Notes: generated from the sequence alone by a model not told the origin. A stretch of 64,000 nt of DNA from Chamaecrista fasciculata (GCA_003254925.1 QANZ01038451.1:10825-74824), one strand, 5' to 3'; positions 1 to 13,393 are shown, numbered from the stretch's first letter. Translations and numbers: made by a program.

Positions 1-31
1 TTTTTTTTTTTTTTTTGGTTATGGCCTGCAG

Positions 32-3000
32 TGAAAAGGCAATCAAACATATCTTTGAATCTGTTCTTGCAACATTAGATAGTAGATACTTGTTGCCCCC
101 ACGCCATCCAGTGGGACTAGAAAACCATGTTCAAAACGTGCTTCACGGGTTGAGTTACAATCTACACAAGGTTCACATGGTAGGAATATGGGGGTTGGAA
201 GGAATAGGTAAAACAACTGTTGCCAAAGCTGTTTACAATAGAATGAGTCACAGTTTTGAGGGGTCAAGTTTCCTTGCAAATATCAAGGGTATATGGCGGC
301 AAGGTGATGGCAGAGGTTATCTGCAAAAACAGCTCATTTCAGATATCCTTAATACACCAAACACGACGGTAAATACAACTGAACTGGAGAATATGAAAAT
401 CGAGACAATATTTTGCCATAAAAGGGCACTTGTAGTTCTTGATGATGTGAGTACCAAAGACCAACTGATGTCATTGTGTGGAAGTCGCGAATGGTTTGGT
501 GTTGGGAGCATAATGTGCATTACAACTCGAGATAAGCATCTATTTGATCACCTTGAAATGGATCATGTTTATAAAATGAAGGAAATGGATGCAAATGAAT
601 CTCTTGAGCTTCTAAGTTGGCATGCATTTAAGCAATTTAGTCCTACAAAGGATTTCATCAAACACGCAAGAAAAGCAACTACTTTCTGTGGGGGATTGCC
701 TCTGGTTCTTGAAGTTTTTGGCTCTCTATTTCTCGACAGGACAACTGCAGAGTGGAAAAATGTATTGAAGAAACTTGAAGAAAATCCAAGTAACACGATA
801 GAAGAGATCCTAAGAATAAGCTATGATCATTTAGATGATTCAGAGAAAGACATATTCCTTGAAATAGCTTGTGCATATGTTGGTGAGGATAGATATGCCG
901 TTACTCAAACATTAAATGGCTATGGACTTCCTGCAGAAACTGGCATAAGTGTCCTGATTGAAAGAAGCCTTTTGACAGTTGACATGAATAATAAGCTTGA
1001 AATGCATGAATTGCTACAAGAGATGGGGAGAGGAATCAACCATTACAAGCCAAAAACCAAATGGATCTACAATGTGTTCTTGAGCTTTAGAGGTGAAGAC
1101 ACTCGTAAGTCTTTAGCTTCTCATCTCTATTTGGCTCTAAAAAATGCTGGTATTGAGGTTTTCATGGATACCAGACTTGAAATGGGAGAAAATATCCCAT
1201 CGTCAATATCGCAAGCAATCGAAGGTTCAAGAATTTCAATCATCATTTTCTCAAGAAATTACGCTGATTCTAGATGGTGCCTACAGGAATTGGAGAAAAT
1301 CATGGAGTGTCACAGGAATATTGGCCAAGAGGTTCTGCCAATATTCTATGGCGTGGAACCATCAGAAGTGCGTAAACAGATAGGCACTTTTGGAAGAGCA
1401 TTGGAAAGCCTTATACAAAGAGCATCAGCTAGGAAAGATGAGATAAGGAGTTGGAAGAGAGCACTCACTGAAGCTGCAAATTTGTCTGGGTTGGATTTGA
1501 AAAATTACAGGTGATCAAATATTTCTTTCTTTTACAGATAGATAATGACTTGTTTAACTTTTGACATGTTCAGAAGATTCAACTTCCTTTCTTTGGTGCA
1601 TGCCTTTTAAAAATGACATATTATACACTGGGAAGGATTATAATATGGATTATGCAGTGGATTAGAATGAAAAGGATAACTACAACCATTCTTCTATTTG
1701 GGAAACTCACCTAATTGACATGTTATATAATGGGAGGGAAAGGAAATATCTTTTTAGCTTGTTTCCTTTTAAGTCCATAAAATTACCCTCAAAACCTCTC
1801 TTTGTTCAACCAACTTTTGGGCTGTAAAAAGTGAGGGATATAAACTATCTTAGAAAACACTCTGTTCCCATAACTTTTTTCCTTTTCCCCTTTACTATAA
1901 TGATCAAAGCAAGGGATTGCCTGATTTTTATTTTCTCCATGCAATTCCTTCCATTACACCCTTAAAAAGAAGGATCTAAGGAACTAATTTTCAGCTGCCG
2001 AATGAAAGAGTTAAATATAACTATTACTTTTAAAATTTAGTTTTTGTTTTTTAACTTCTTTTCATTTTCCTAAAATGGAGATTAAATTAGTCCTCAAAAT
2101 TGATCAACTAGAAATAATTATTTCTGTTTTTGATATTATTGCTTCATTCCAAGGTCCTTTCCTTTCGTTATTTCGACAAATTGTGGTGCTCATTTGATGA
2201 CCACTTAGTTGATGCTTCTTTTCTCTGATTTTGAGATAATTGTTGTTGCCAGATCTGAGGTGGAGTTGATTGATGATCTTCTTAAAAATGTTTCCACAAA
2301 ACTAGATGACAGCACATACTTGTTTGTCGCTGACCATCCAGTGGGAGTGAATTCCCGTGTTCAAGATATAATTCACTTGTTAAGTGGTGAATCAAATGAG
2401 GTTGTCATTGTAGGGATCTTGGGCATGGGAGGAATTGGTAAGACAACCATTGCCAAAGCCATTTACAATGAAATTGCTCAAAACTTTGAGGGTAAAAGTT
2501 TCCTTGCTGATATAAGGAAAACTTGGGAGCATGATATTGGCCAAATTGATTTGCAAGAACAACTTCTTTCTGGGATCTTGAAAAGAAGAAGGATGAAGAT
2601 ACAAGGAATTCAATTGGGAAAAACTATAATAAAGGAAAGCCTTCGTCACAAAAGGGCACTTGTTGTACTTGATGATATAGACAAGCTGGAACAGCTTCAT
2701 GCTTTGTGTGGAAGCCGTGAATGGTTTGGCAATGGAAGTAGAATAATCATCACAACTAGAAATGAACATCTACTTAATGTTCTTCAAGTGGACAATGTGT
2801 ACAAAATGAAAGAAATGGATGAAAGTGAATCACTTGAGCTTTTTAGTTGGCATGCATTCAGGCAGGCTGCTCCTATAGAAAATTTTGTCGAACTATCGAC
2901 GAGGGTAGTTTCTTACGCTGGAAGATTGCCACTAGCCCTTGAAGTTCTTGGCTCTTTTCTGTTTGACAAGGAAATAGCCGAGTGGACAAGTGCACTGTCA

Positions 3001-5773
3001 AAACTAGAAGTTATTCCCAATGATCAAATTCAGAAAAAACTAAGACTAAGTTTTGATGGTTTAAGTGATGATATGGAGAAAGATATATTCCTAGATATTT
3101 GTTGTTTCTTTATTGGTAAGGACAGACACTATGTTACCCAAATATTAAATGGATGTGGACTACATGCTGAAATTGGAATAGCTGTCCTCATAGAAAGAAA
3201 CCTAGTGAAAGTTGATAAGAATAATAAGCTTGAAATGCATGCTTTGCTGCAAGCAATGGGAAAAGAGATTATTCGTGAAAAGTCACCGGAGGAGCCAGAG
3301 AAGCGTAGTAGACTATGGGCTCATAATGAAGTGCTTGATGTTTTACTGAAAAATACTGTAAGATCTGTCTCAATTTTTTTATTTTTTTTCTTACCCTTGT
3401 ATTTCTCTCATGCTTTACATTTCTTTCCAGTTTGCGAGATATCCATCCATGTTTATTATCTCCTACTCTTTATTTTATAGGGAACAATAGCTATCAAGGG
3501 ATTGACTTTCAATTTACCAAGAAACAATGGAGTTACTTTGAATACCAAAGCTTTTAAGAAGATGAAGAGACTCAAATTGCTTCAACTTGGTCATGTAAAA
3601 CTTGATGGAGACTTTGACTATTTATCGAAAGACTTGCGCTGGCTTTGTTGGCATGGATTTCCTTTAAGCTACATGCCTGAGAACTTTTACCAAGAAAACT
3701 TGGTTGCTATTGACTTAAAACACAGCAATCTCAAACATGTCTGGAAGGAGTCCCAGGTACTTTTAATGAACTTTAGAATACAAGGATCATTGAGAATACT
3801 AAATAGTTATAGCTGCCATCTAATTTAGTTTCTTATTTATTTTCTAATATATTTTTTTTTTTGAAAAAAAATTTGGTTCAGTTGCTGAATAATTTGAAAA
3901 TCCTCAACCTCAGTCATTCCCATTACTTGATACAAACTCCCGACTTTTCAAGACTACCATTACTAGAAAAGCTAATACTCAAAGATTGTCCGAGTTTGTC
4001 TACGGTTCACCCAACTATCGGAGATCTCCAATATATTACCTTAGTAAATTTGAAGGATTGTAAGTCCCTCTGCGAGCTCCCAAGAACTATCTACAAGTTG
4101 AAATCTTTGAAATCCCTCATTCTTTCTGGCTGTTCAAGGATTTACAAGTTGGAAGAGGATATCAATCAACTGGAATCCCTGACAACACTAGTGGCAGATA
4201 ATACTGCCATAACACAAGTTCCTTTTTCAATAGTGAGATCAAAAAGCATCCAATTTCTGTCTCTATGTGGCTACGAAGGATTATCACGAGATGTATTTCC
4301 ATCTCTGATTTGGTCATGGATGACACCAACATATAATCCCAGGTTGCCAATTCATGCATTTGGGAGCTTGTCGTCTTTACTTCGAAGTCTGTCACACGGT
4401 TCATCTACCAGAAATAGTGCAGAGATAGTTATAAGACCGAAAACACCCCAAATTTCAAACATAGATACTCCTGCAATAATTGATTTTCGTGATCGAGTTT
4501 GTACAGGAGAGTCTGGAGGTTTCATGAGGTCTCTTATTATTCAAGTGGGAGGAGACAAGGTAGTCAATGATGCTCTTATAGAGAGTATTTCACAGGTTTG
4601 TCTCTATCTCAATAAACAAATTTCTTTTTTTTCTTGATAACTTAAACAAACAAACAAATTTCTTTTGAACAATATAGAAATCAAACCTTCCTGTTTCATT
4701 ATTTATTGAGTAAGCTAATCATTGTTTTGATATTATACTTGTTAAAGAATTTAAGTTATGCTTTGGATAATTGTCAATATCATTCTCTCAAGATTTTACC
4801 ATCCCCACTTTAATATGCATGATCATCTATTTCCTCTCTCCACCAAATCTTTGTAATCAATTGTGCGTGTGTGTGTGTGTCTGTTTGTATAACTTTACCT
4901 ACTTGTGCAATTTCAAATGATGTAAGGAAATCGTATATTCAAACTATGTTATACATACGAAATGCTGAACAATGAACGGGGAACAATTATGGTATCATGA
5001 AAAATGGTTTTACATACTGAATACTTCATTATACACACGAAAAGTTGCATGAAAACTTGGGGTGTTCAGTGTTAGATATTAATATTCAAAATATTCATGA
5101 GCCTTCATTTGATAGCTTAAGTTTTTGAACTGAAGTTTGGCCAGTATAGCTTTGAGTAAGAACAGAAAGTTTCCACTATGTTGAAAAAGATACAGACAGA
5201 TCACCACCTATTACACCCCTTGTGTAATATTTTAATATTTTTATCATCCCTAGCCACCCTTAAGGTTTCCTTCTGCCTACATGCTACTTACTGCTGCCTT
5301 ATTTCCACTGTCTCAAAAACTTCTGATACAAATGTCAAAAAGTATTTTGGGAAATGACTTTTCAATCTGCAGTTGATTCTCATTTTCTTATGTTCATTGT
5401 ACAGGGATGGAGTAACAAAGGATCTGATGAGATTTCTCTTGCTGATTGGCTAACCATTAAAGGCTTGGGATCCTCAGTGTTGTTCCAAGTGCCTCCTCAA
5501 GTTAACATGAAGGGGGTGATTCTGTGCATATCATATTCATCTTCTTCCCTTGAAAACATGGCATCTGGATGTAATCTTCTTAGTGTCTTGATAATAAATC
5601 ACACAAAGGCTATCATCCAGTCCTACAAGCGAGACTCCACTACTTCCTTTAGAGATGATGATTGGCAAGGCATGATTTCAAATCTTAAACCTGGTGATGA
5701 AGTGGAGGTTGCTGTAGTTTTGGGAAATCCATTTACTGTAAAGAGGACAACAATATATCTAATATGTGGTTAA
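32..5773 (+). CDS. TIR-NB-LRR immune receptor, tandem NB-TIR-NB-LRR-C-JID form (5' partial)
   Basis: This is an intracellular NLR immune receptor (ATP/ADP switch plus TIR NADase signalling in the family). Exons by frame and GT/AG: 32-1510, 2253-3357, 3481-3756, 3882-4595, 5405-5773. The first exon follows a T-rich tract and TGCAG in phase 2, the same phase as the 1510/2253 junction, so an upstream exon, probably a first TIR, lies outside the window. Order: NB-ARC1 (P-loop GLEGIGKTT, LVVLDDV, GGLPL, MHE); TIR (YNVFLSFRGEDTR to about codon 490, with the WCLQEL glutamate of the NADase site); NB-ARC2 (GMGGIGKTT, LVVLDDID, TTRNEHL, altered GRLPL, MHA); about 330 residues with some six degenerate LRRs; and a C-terminal C-JID/post-LRR domain ending TIYLICG-stop. 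The frame stays open throughout. TNTNL genes of this kind are known in Arabidopsis (At4g36140). Both NB domains depart from the MHD consensus. Function and specificity are not inferable. Confidence 0.88.
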
Positions 5774-6599
5774 TCAGTTAATGAAAAGATTATGGAGTGA
5801 TCAATTCTGAGATGAGGAGCATTTAAGTTTTAACCGCTTTCACATCTCCATTATAAATGTATGCAAGAAGTGATCTTAGCTTTGAGATATACTGTTTTTT
5901 TCCCTTTAATTCAGTAGATATTAGTGAAGAACATGTGATCATGGTCAATTTGATGAAACAATCTCTCAAAATACATTATGCTATGTCTCCACTTTGTATT
6001 GAAATTGATCCCATAATAATAATGTCTTCTGTTTTATATAAAATGCAGTTATGCAGGCAACAGCTTAGAACTTCTGATGAACTTAATGTGTCAATTCAAC
6101 AGTAGTATATGAAAACTAATAATAAATCAATTATTAAGGGACAAAATTGAGATATAATCTTAAGCTAAGAGACTAAAAGTATATTTCTACCTTTACAATA
6201 TGTATGTCAGTTAATTTGTCCAGTTATCTGTTATCATAATAACTCATAACTTTGCTTAATATTAAGCATATTTTTATTTAAAAAATTAGATAACTAAATT
6301 AAAAGAAAATAAATTATATTGGTTTCTCCTAAGATTTAAATGTTTTCTCTTAAAGAAAATCATACTTATTTTTATAACAAAATTGATCTTCTGTTCAAAT
6401 TAAAACTATTACTTTAATTTTATAGCCACAATAAAATAATCAATAATTTTATTATTTTAAGAGAATAAATACTATAACAAATATTCCTTGACAAAAATAA
6501 ATAAATAAATAAGACATTATATCAAATGTTTAAGAGAATCAAATGTAATTTCTTAAAATAAGAAAAATAGCAAAATGTAATTACATCAATCTTTAGGAG
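5774..6599. other. 3' flank of the NLR gene, no gene seen
   Basis: This AT-rich stretch follows the NLR stop codon. The first few hundred bases probably hold its 3' UTR, but no polyadenylation site could be fixed. An 82-codon open frame at 5857-6105 shows no recognisable motif. From about 6110 the sequence is low-complexity A/T. Confidence 0.4.
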
Positions 6600-6670
6600 G
6601 TATTTGAAAAATATCAGATATTGAGTTTTCTACTTTGTGAGCAGAAAACTCAATGAGGTTCATGCCTCAA

Positions 6671-7108
6671 AGATATAAGATCACTTTTAAACATGACTCA
6701 AAGATATAGGACCAATTTTACAATTAACCAAAAAATATAAGATCAAATATGCAACAAAAAAAATATATGGGATCGAATTGGGAATTGAGCAAAAGATACG
6801 AAACTAAATTTGCAAAGATATATAGGATCACTTTTAAACATGACTCAAAGATATAAAACCAATTTTACAATTAACCCAAAAATATAGGATCAAATATGCA
6901 ACAAAAAATATATGGGATCGAATTGGGAATCGAGCAAAAGATATGGGACTAGATTTGCAAAGATATATAGGATCACTTTTAAACATGACTCAAAGATACA
7001 GGATCAATTTTACAATTAACCCAAAAATATAAGATCAAATATGCAACAAAAAAATATATGGGATCGAATTGGAAATCGAGCAAAAGATATGAGACCAAAT
7101 TTGCAAAG
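6671..7108. repeat. Tandem array of three copies, period about 146 bp
   Basis: The phrase GATCACTTTTAAACATGAC recurs at 6679, 6826 and 6971, spacings of 147 and 145 bp, and the intervening sequence is nearly identical between copies. Each unit is built of short phrases such as 'ggatcaaatatgcaac' and 'gggatcgaattggga', which also appear in the MULE-type foldback elements at 32627 and 54729. The array therefore looks like an internally amplified subterminal region of that element family. No flanking duplication was found. Confidence 0.85.
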
Positions 7109-7684
<576 letters not shown>

Positions 7685-7690
7685 ACGCGA

Positions 7691-9109
7691 TTCCCCGCAT
7701 CCCTTGAAGTTCAAGTCCCAAACGTCCCAAAACTGCATTTTCTTTCTTTTATTTCTTCTCTGATCGATAGATCTATTCTTTATATCTATATATGCAATTC
7801 AACATCAAATTCAAGAAATACACGTACATGAGCAATATGCATATGCAATGCAAGTTGATTCATAGTTTATGATCAAGATTGTGAAAAGAAGTCAACTTTT
7901 TAATTAAGAAATGTACAACTAGCTAGCTAGTAATGTATCCGTAGGTGGATAATGTATAATATTACTAAACATATGTGAATCACAGTATTGAGATAGAAAG
8001 AAGGAAGAGAAAAAGATGGGAACCTTTTTGAGCGCTTGCGGATTGAAGGGCTGACATAATTGCTTTATTTGCTCCTTGATCTGCAATTCTGCATGCATAT
8101 GCTAGCTACCGAGTCTCTCCTTCATGGGATTGAATCCTCTAGAGTTCCTTTTCATGCATTTCTTGTGGAGTTAGAGAAAAAATATGAATTTCATGAAATA
8201 AAAATATATAAAATCCACATTTTCTCTTTCTCTCTCTTATTTTCTCTTCCTTTATATCTCCAACTCTACAAGAAATGTAGAGAAAGAAACTCTAGAAGAT
8301 CCATTTCCCTCCTTCATTCTTATAATTTATAAGCGAAATCAGGCAAGGTTATAACCGTAAACTAACTGTTTCCGGGGATTTCAAAAATTGAATAACAAGA
8401 GTTGGTTATAACCGTAAATTAAATATTAGTTATGTTTTTTTTTTAGTTTTAACTACTAGGTAATCAGTCATCGATTAGTGCTATACTACGTATACTACGC
8501 GATATGTATGTTAAATAAAATTAAAGCCTTGCACATAAAAATTGTTTACATTCACAGATGAATAATCAGTTAATCATCATGAATGACGCAATCTAAGATT
8601 AATTACATTTATATTTTCCTATTAGTATATGGCTATATGAATATATATATATATATATACACGTACGCATAAAATATTACTAATAATGAATTTAGTTTTT
8701 AAAAAATAGTCATAATATTTATTTTGTTTATCATAGTTAAATGAAATAATATTCGTTTCCGAGTGACGACGACTTATTCTTAACTTATTCTCATTCATCT
8801 TAAAAAAAATGTACGTGGTCAATTTTTACCTGATTACGCAAATTTAATTATATCCTTAATGTCTATTTTTAAATAGCCCGCTAGAGTTTATTAAACAATA
8901 CAACTTAATATGAGGTTTTCTTTTTCTTTTATTTTTTCCTGAAAATATATATATCAGATACACAAATTAAACCTCTCCTTAACTAACTTGTTGAGAGTAA
9001 TATATCTTAATTTCTCATTCTTTATTATATTTTACGTGAAAACTTTCTCTATCTTCATATTATATACAAATTAAACTCCCTTATATTTTTTAAAAGGTAA
9101 ATTAGACAA
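7691..9109. other. AT-rich intergenic DNA, no gene seen
   Basis: No coding motif was found on either strand. The stretch contains a TA microsatellite at about 8640-8660 and pyrimidine-rich tracts near 8220-8260. Small open frames (for example 8060-8332) carry no recognisable domain. Confidence 0.4.
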
Positions 9110-9564
9110 AAAGGTCATGTAGTTTGACCCATTTTCAGATAGGGTCTTTGTAGTTTAAAATGTATCAAATAGGGTCCTTGTGGTTTGTTCTGTTAACAAA
9201 AAGGGTCCTGACGTATATTTTCATCCAAAATTTGATGAAAATTTTGGTTAAAATACTATTATAAGACCCTAACAATTAATTTTTATGCGTTTAACTTCTT
9301 ATTTATATGAGAGGACTTTGATGCAAAAGAAGAAAAATTTCGTAGTAATAAACGAAATTTCACCGTTTAGTTTCTCTCTCTCCCTAAAGCTCAGATCTGA
9401 TCTGATCTGACCCATCATCGGCTCCCTCTTCTCCTCCACCAGCTACACGGTGACTCCGGCGTCGTGTCCGCCGATCACCGCCACCTGCGCCACCGTGAGC
9501 ATCTTGCCGGCGATTCACACCACCAGCTTGATCTTCTTCTTCCTTCGTCTCTCCTTTATATATA
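9110..9564. mobile_element. Left part of a MULE-like element with a GC-rich captured segment
   Basis: Positions 9110-9240 have the 'ggtcatgtagtttgaccc ... agggtccttgtggtttg' wording typical of MULE/MITE termini in this window. Positions 9385-9550 are abruptly GC-rich (CTCCACCAGC, GTCCGCCGATCACCGCCACC), like a captured piece of a plant coding exon. No matching right terminus is present, and the sequence runs straight into a Helitron end at 9565, which may have interrupted it. The source of the GC-rich part is not recognised. Confidence 0.45.
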
Positions 9565-9756
9565 CTAGGGACTTTACGTGCCCTAACGGGCACGTAAATA
9601 TGTATGTAAAATAAATAAGGGATTAAATTGTTAACTTAGTAAAGAAAAAGAGACCAAATAGTAAATTTTCTCTTATTTTTAATTTCATAGACTATATAGT
9701 TTTAAACATGGACGACTAAAAAGGGGTGGAGCCATATAATATAAGATATACATACT
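9565..9756 (-). mobile_element. Helitron 3' end (minus strand) and adjoining body
   Basis: On the minus strand a 7-bp stem, CGTGCCC/GGGCACG with a four-base loop (9577-9594), is followed 8 nt later by CTAG (9565-9568) and then T from the flank. That is the canonical Helitron 3' terminus (hairpin, CTRR, insertion between A and T). The body to the right is nearly the same as 48399-48585, so both are copies of one family. The 5' TC end was not located; the element may run past 9756. No Rep/helicase coding is present. Confidence 0.75.
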
Positions 9757-11722
9757 CACACTCTAACCTACCTCTCCCTCATATTCAAAATACTTTATTG
9801 GAAAATTGCGATTCTGATTCCGAGGCACATCGAGAATCAAATTCTGGCAATGTTAACGTAACCTCCGCCGTGCAAGGTGGAAAACCAAGCAATTAGAGCC
9901 AGACGACGCCTTGCTCAAATAGGTCACAAACTACTAGATCAATTACTAATTAATTATGTGTTTCAGTTTATTGATTGAGATTATGAGTCTGTTGATTAAT
10001 TGAAGATTAAGGATTTGAAATCGAGTCTACAGGAGGAAGAAGAGCGAAGGAGAGCGATGTTTCTGTGAAGGAAGAAGAGATAACAGAGTGATCCGATTCG
10101 AATTTATAGGAAGAGATACATTTATTTCTCAATCGTTACATCTAATTTTTTTAGTTTTGAGACTTATGTAAAAAATTATTTATTTATAAGATATAAATTT
10201 CTAAATTAGAAAAGTTAAAATCAACATTTGAGAAGGGCATGTTCCACTCTTCCAGAGTGTTACTCTTTAATATTTCTTGTTTTATGAACATAAAGAGGAG
10301 GGCATGTTCTTCTTCTGTTCAAATTTAATTAACCTTTTTTAATTTGAAATTTGAGTATTATAAATTACAATGATAAACATGATATTATTTTTTTTTCTTT
10401 CATATCTGCTTCAATTTGTAGTAATTGCCATTACAATGATAAACAGGATATGCCTCTGCTATAGTACAACTTTGTAAGGCAAAAGCCCCACATAAAATTC
10501 TGTTTTGAAATATTTAGATATAAAACGAATCAAACTAATTAATAAAGATGTGAGGAGGAAGATGATTAAAAAATTAGTATACAAAGTTATCCCAGAGTTG
10601 ACTATATGTAATAATATGATGCAAGATAAATAATGTGATTATTATACTTCTCTCTCTCCATCACTCTTACAGAGCTTTCACACTCTCCAACTCAGCCCGA
10701 ATTTTTGTGTGGATTAGCATTAATCTATTGTAAGATTAATATTTATGTTTATTGATAAGTAATTAATTTATCATAAGTCTGAATAAGAATAGATTGAGTT
10801 CATATTACTTGTGATAATTCGTGATGAGTTGGATTATCACAAGCCCTCCGGGACCGGGCTAAGAACCCCAAGTCACGTCCGAAAAGTATTAGTAATTATC
10901 CCATTGAATTACTAATGTATATATGGAGTTTGTTTGTTAAAGGACTGTTTTGTAATTATGTTTAGGACCATTTTGTAATATTCACTAATGGTCTCATTAG
11001 TGAATATTTTTAGGTATATATACATGCCATATGTTTTTACAACTCATCAGGTCTCCATTCTTGTCCAATTTGGTCCCTTTTGCTCTCAAAGTTGTCTACT
11101 CCATCTTGTCTCACTCTTGGGATCTTGTGATTTGAAGATCTTAACTCTGTGTAAGATCAATTTCAACTCCAGATCAGTGATTTCATCTCCCACATCAGAT
11201 TTATTTTCGTCACTCTAAACTATCCTCTAGGTGGAAAAAGAATAATTAAGAATACGAGAATAATAATAATATTAACAAAACGAGGTAATTAATATATATA
11301 TATATATATATGTTTATTCGGAATTTATCGAATTTAGTAATCTTCTTTACGTACTTCCTCTGTTTCTCTCTCACTCATTTTAAAAGCAGAGATTAGATTT
11401 AATCTCTTAACATGCATTATAAATAATATAATGCATTTACCTAATGTTTCTTATTATTTTAAAACTTTTTGTACAGTGAAATAAAATCATCATCAACAGA
11501 AAAAAAAAATAACAAAGAAAAAAGAGTACTCGATGGACGACCAATCGATGGGGTCTCAAAGAAATAAAAAAATGGAATGCTGAAAAATATTATGTCATTT
11601 TAAAATCACAAAGCCAAATAATGTGTGTGTGTCTGTGTGAGTATATATATATTGAAAATTTCACAACACAACAAAACACTATAAGGAAAGGAAATTAAAA
11701 CAAAAACTAATAAGATAAAGTA

Positions 11723-11759
<37 letters not shown>

Positions 11760-12560
11760 AGGGGTTTGATTTTGAAGGAATTATGAGGTGTAAAGAATAA
11801 AGAGATGGTTATGAATTATGATAAGCTGAAGGAAAAGTTGGGAAGTGATTGCTACAAGACAGGGACATATACCAACACCTTTAATTTTGCCATTAATGAC
11901 AACCTTTAATAAATAGCCTTTTCAATTCATTCATATTCATGTTTGGTCGTCACTCATCTCCCTCACAAAAAATTCATTAAAAGTTTAAATCCCAATATAT
12001 ATATATATATATTCTTCCATCTATATGTAGTTCTATACCTATTTTTTTCTTTGCTTTCAAGTTCAAACCACCTTTCCTAATTCTCTTGAATACGTATCAT
12101 CCACGATCGAATATTATATTGTTGAAATTTGTATACCCTTTATGGATTTCATTCTCTTCAATGACCTCAAATCACTGTCCTTGAGTTTAACGACATATCT
12201 TGTTTATTTGAGCTCAAGTCTCTTCACAAATTAAAGAACAAAAGAATCATATAATTAATAACAATCATGGAGTACACCTCCATATTTCTCATCATTGTTG
12301 ATATTCTTCGCCATATGAGCTATCAATTATATGTCACACTTCTCTGTCAAAATACTTTATAAAAATCAATGCTGTTTTCAAGGACTGATTTGATTCATCA
12401 TATGCCCATGGGATCAAGAACTAGTAGTGAACTATTACAAAGTGGTACGCTTGAAATTTGATGATTATTCTAAATTTGTATGAAGGTGTATTGAGTTGTA
12501 GGTGTTTTTATGTTGAGTAATTTGACTAGTTTTAAACAATTTTTTTATGATTTGAACGAT
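9757..12560. other. AT-rich intergenic DNA with microsatellites and an LTR-like segment
   Basis: No gene was found. The stretch holds TA repeats at about 11292-11312, 11730-11755 and 11996-12012. It also has short hairpins, including one near 10808-10840 and a TTCACTAATGG/CATTAGTGAA inverted repeat near 10981-11005. Positions 10840-11220 have a leader-like look (TATATATAC then pyrimidine-rich text) that could be an old LTR, but termini and target duplication could not be found. Confidence 0.35.
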
Positions 12561-12564
12561 AGTC

Positions 12565-12961
12565 AAAAAGTTACACTTTGGTACCCTATGGTTTGAAACT
12601 TGACATTTTGGTACCCTGTGGTATTCTCCATTAACACTTTGGTACCCTTTGAAGCTATTTTGTAATTTTAACCATAATAAATTTTACAAAAATTACATAT
12701 TGACCCCAAAAAATTTTTAAATTTTTCATTTTAGTCCCTATATAATATGTATCCAGGGACCTATTTGTAATTTTTTGAAAATTTTTTGGGGTCAATATGT
12801 AATTTTTGCAAAATTTGTTATGGTTAAAATTACAAAATAGCTCCAAAGGGTACCAAAGTGTTAATGGAGAATACCACAGGGTACCAAAGTGTCAAGTTTC
12901 AAACCACAGGGTACCAAAGTGAAATAGGGTCAAACCACAGGGTACCAAAGTGTAATTTACC
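12565..12961. mobile_element. Foldback MITE, almost a complete palindrome
   Basis: The left half (TTACACTTTGGTACCC, then TGACATTTTGGTACCCTGTG) is repeated in reverse complement in the right half, ending GGGTACCAAAGTGTAATTTA. The arms are about 190 bp each and meet near 12740-12760, leaving almost no loop. The right arm has one extra 'ggtaccaaagtgaaatagg' block. The same family returns at 63466-63976, and its core alone at about 45850-46018. Such elements are non-autonomous; no clear target duplication was seen here. Confidence 0.85.
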
Positions 12962-13393
12962 CTATTATTTTTATTAATTGTCGTTCATTCTTGCTCAAAT
13001 TTAAACGCAATAATTTCATTAAACTAACAGGTTTTCTTAGCTTCCCATGTTTAGATATTAATTAGATACAGTGATACACAACACACACATATAATGTGTA
13101 GTGAATTAAGAAGTAATTATTTAAGATTCATTTTCGTGATTCTAATTGTTAGATGACGTGATCACAAATATGCTGATTTTGGTCCCTGTTTTTGAGGAAC
13201 AAATATCAAACATGAATTATACACGCATCCAAACTACCATAAATAAACTCATCTTCGATCATTCTCTATCCTTAATTAGTTCATAATTATTTATTATCTG
13301 TGATATAAGTGTATATTATGATATATAAATATATATCAAACTAATTCGCATGTACCCACCATGTATGTGAGGTTAATTATATATATGTTTATT
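12962..13393. other. AT-rich spacer, nothing seen
   Basis: A short run of CA repeats (about 13077-13090) and low-complexity A/T only. Confidence 0.4.

Noticed and set aside
5857-6105. 82-codon frame after the NLR gene
   Set aside because: No motif and no splice connection; probably 3' UTR or spacer.
10840-11220. Possible old LTR
   Set aside because: Has a leader-like look, but no TG/CA ends, target duplication or second copy could be found.
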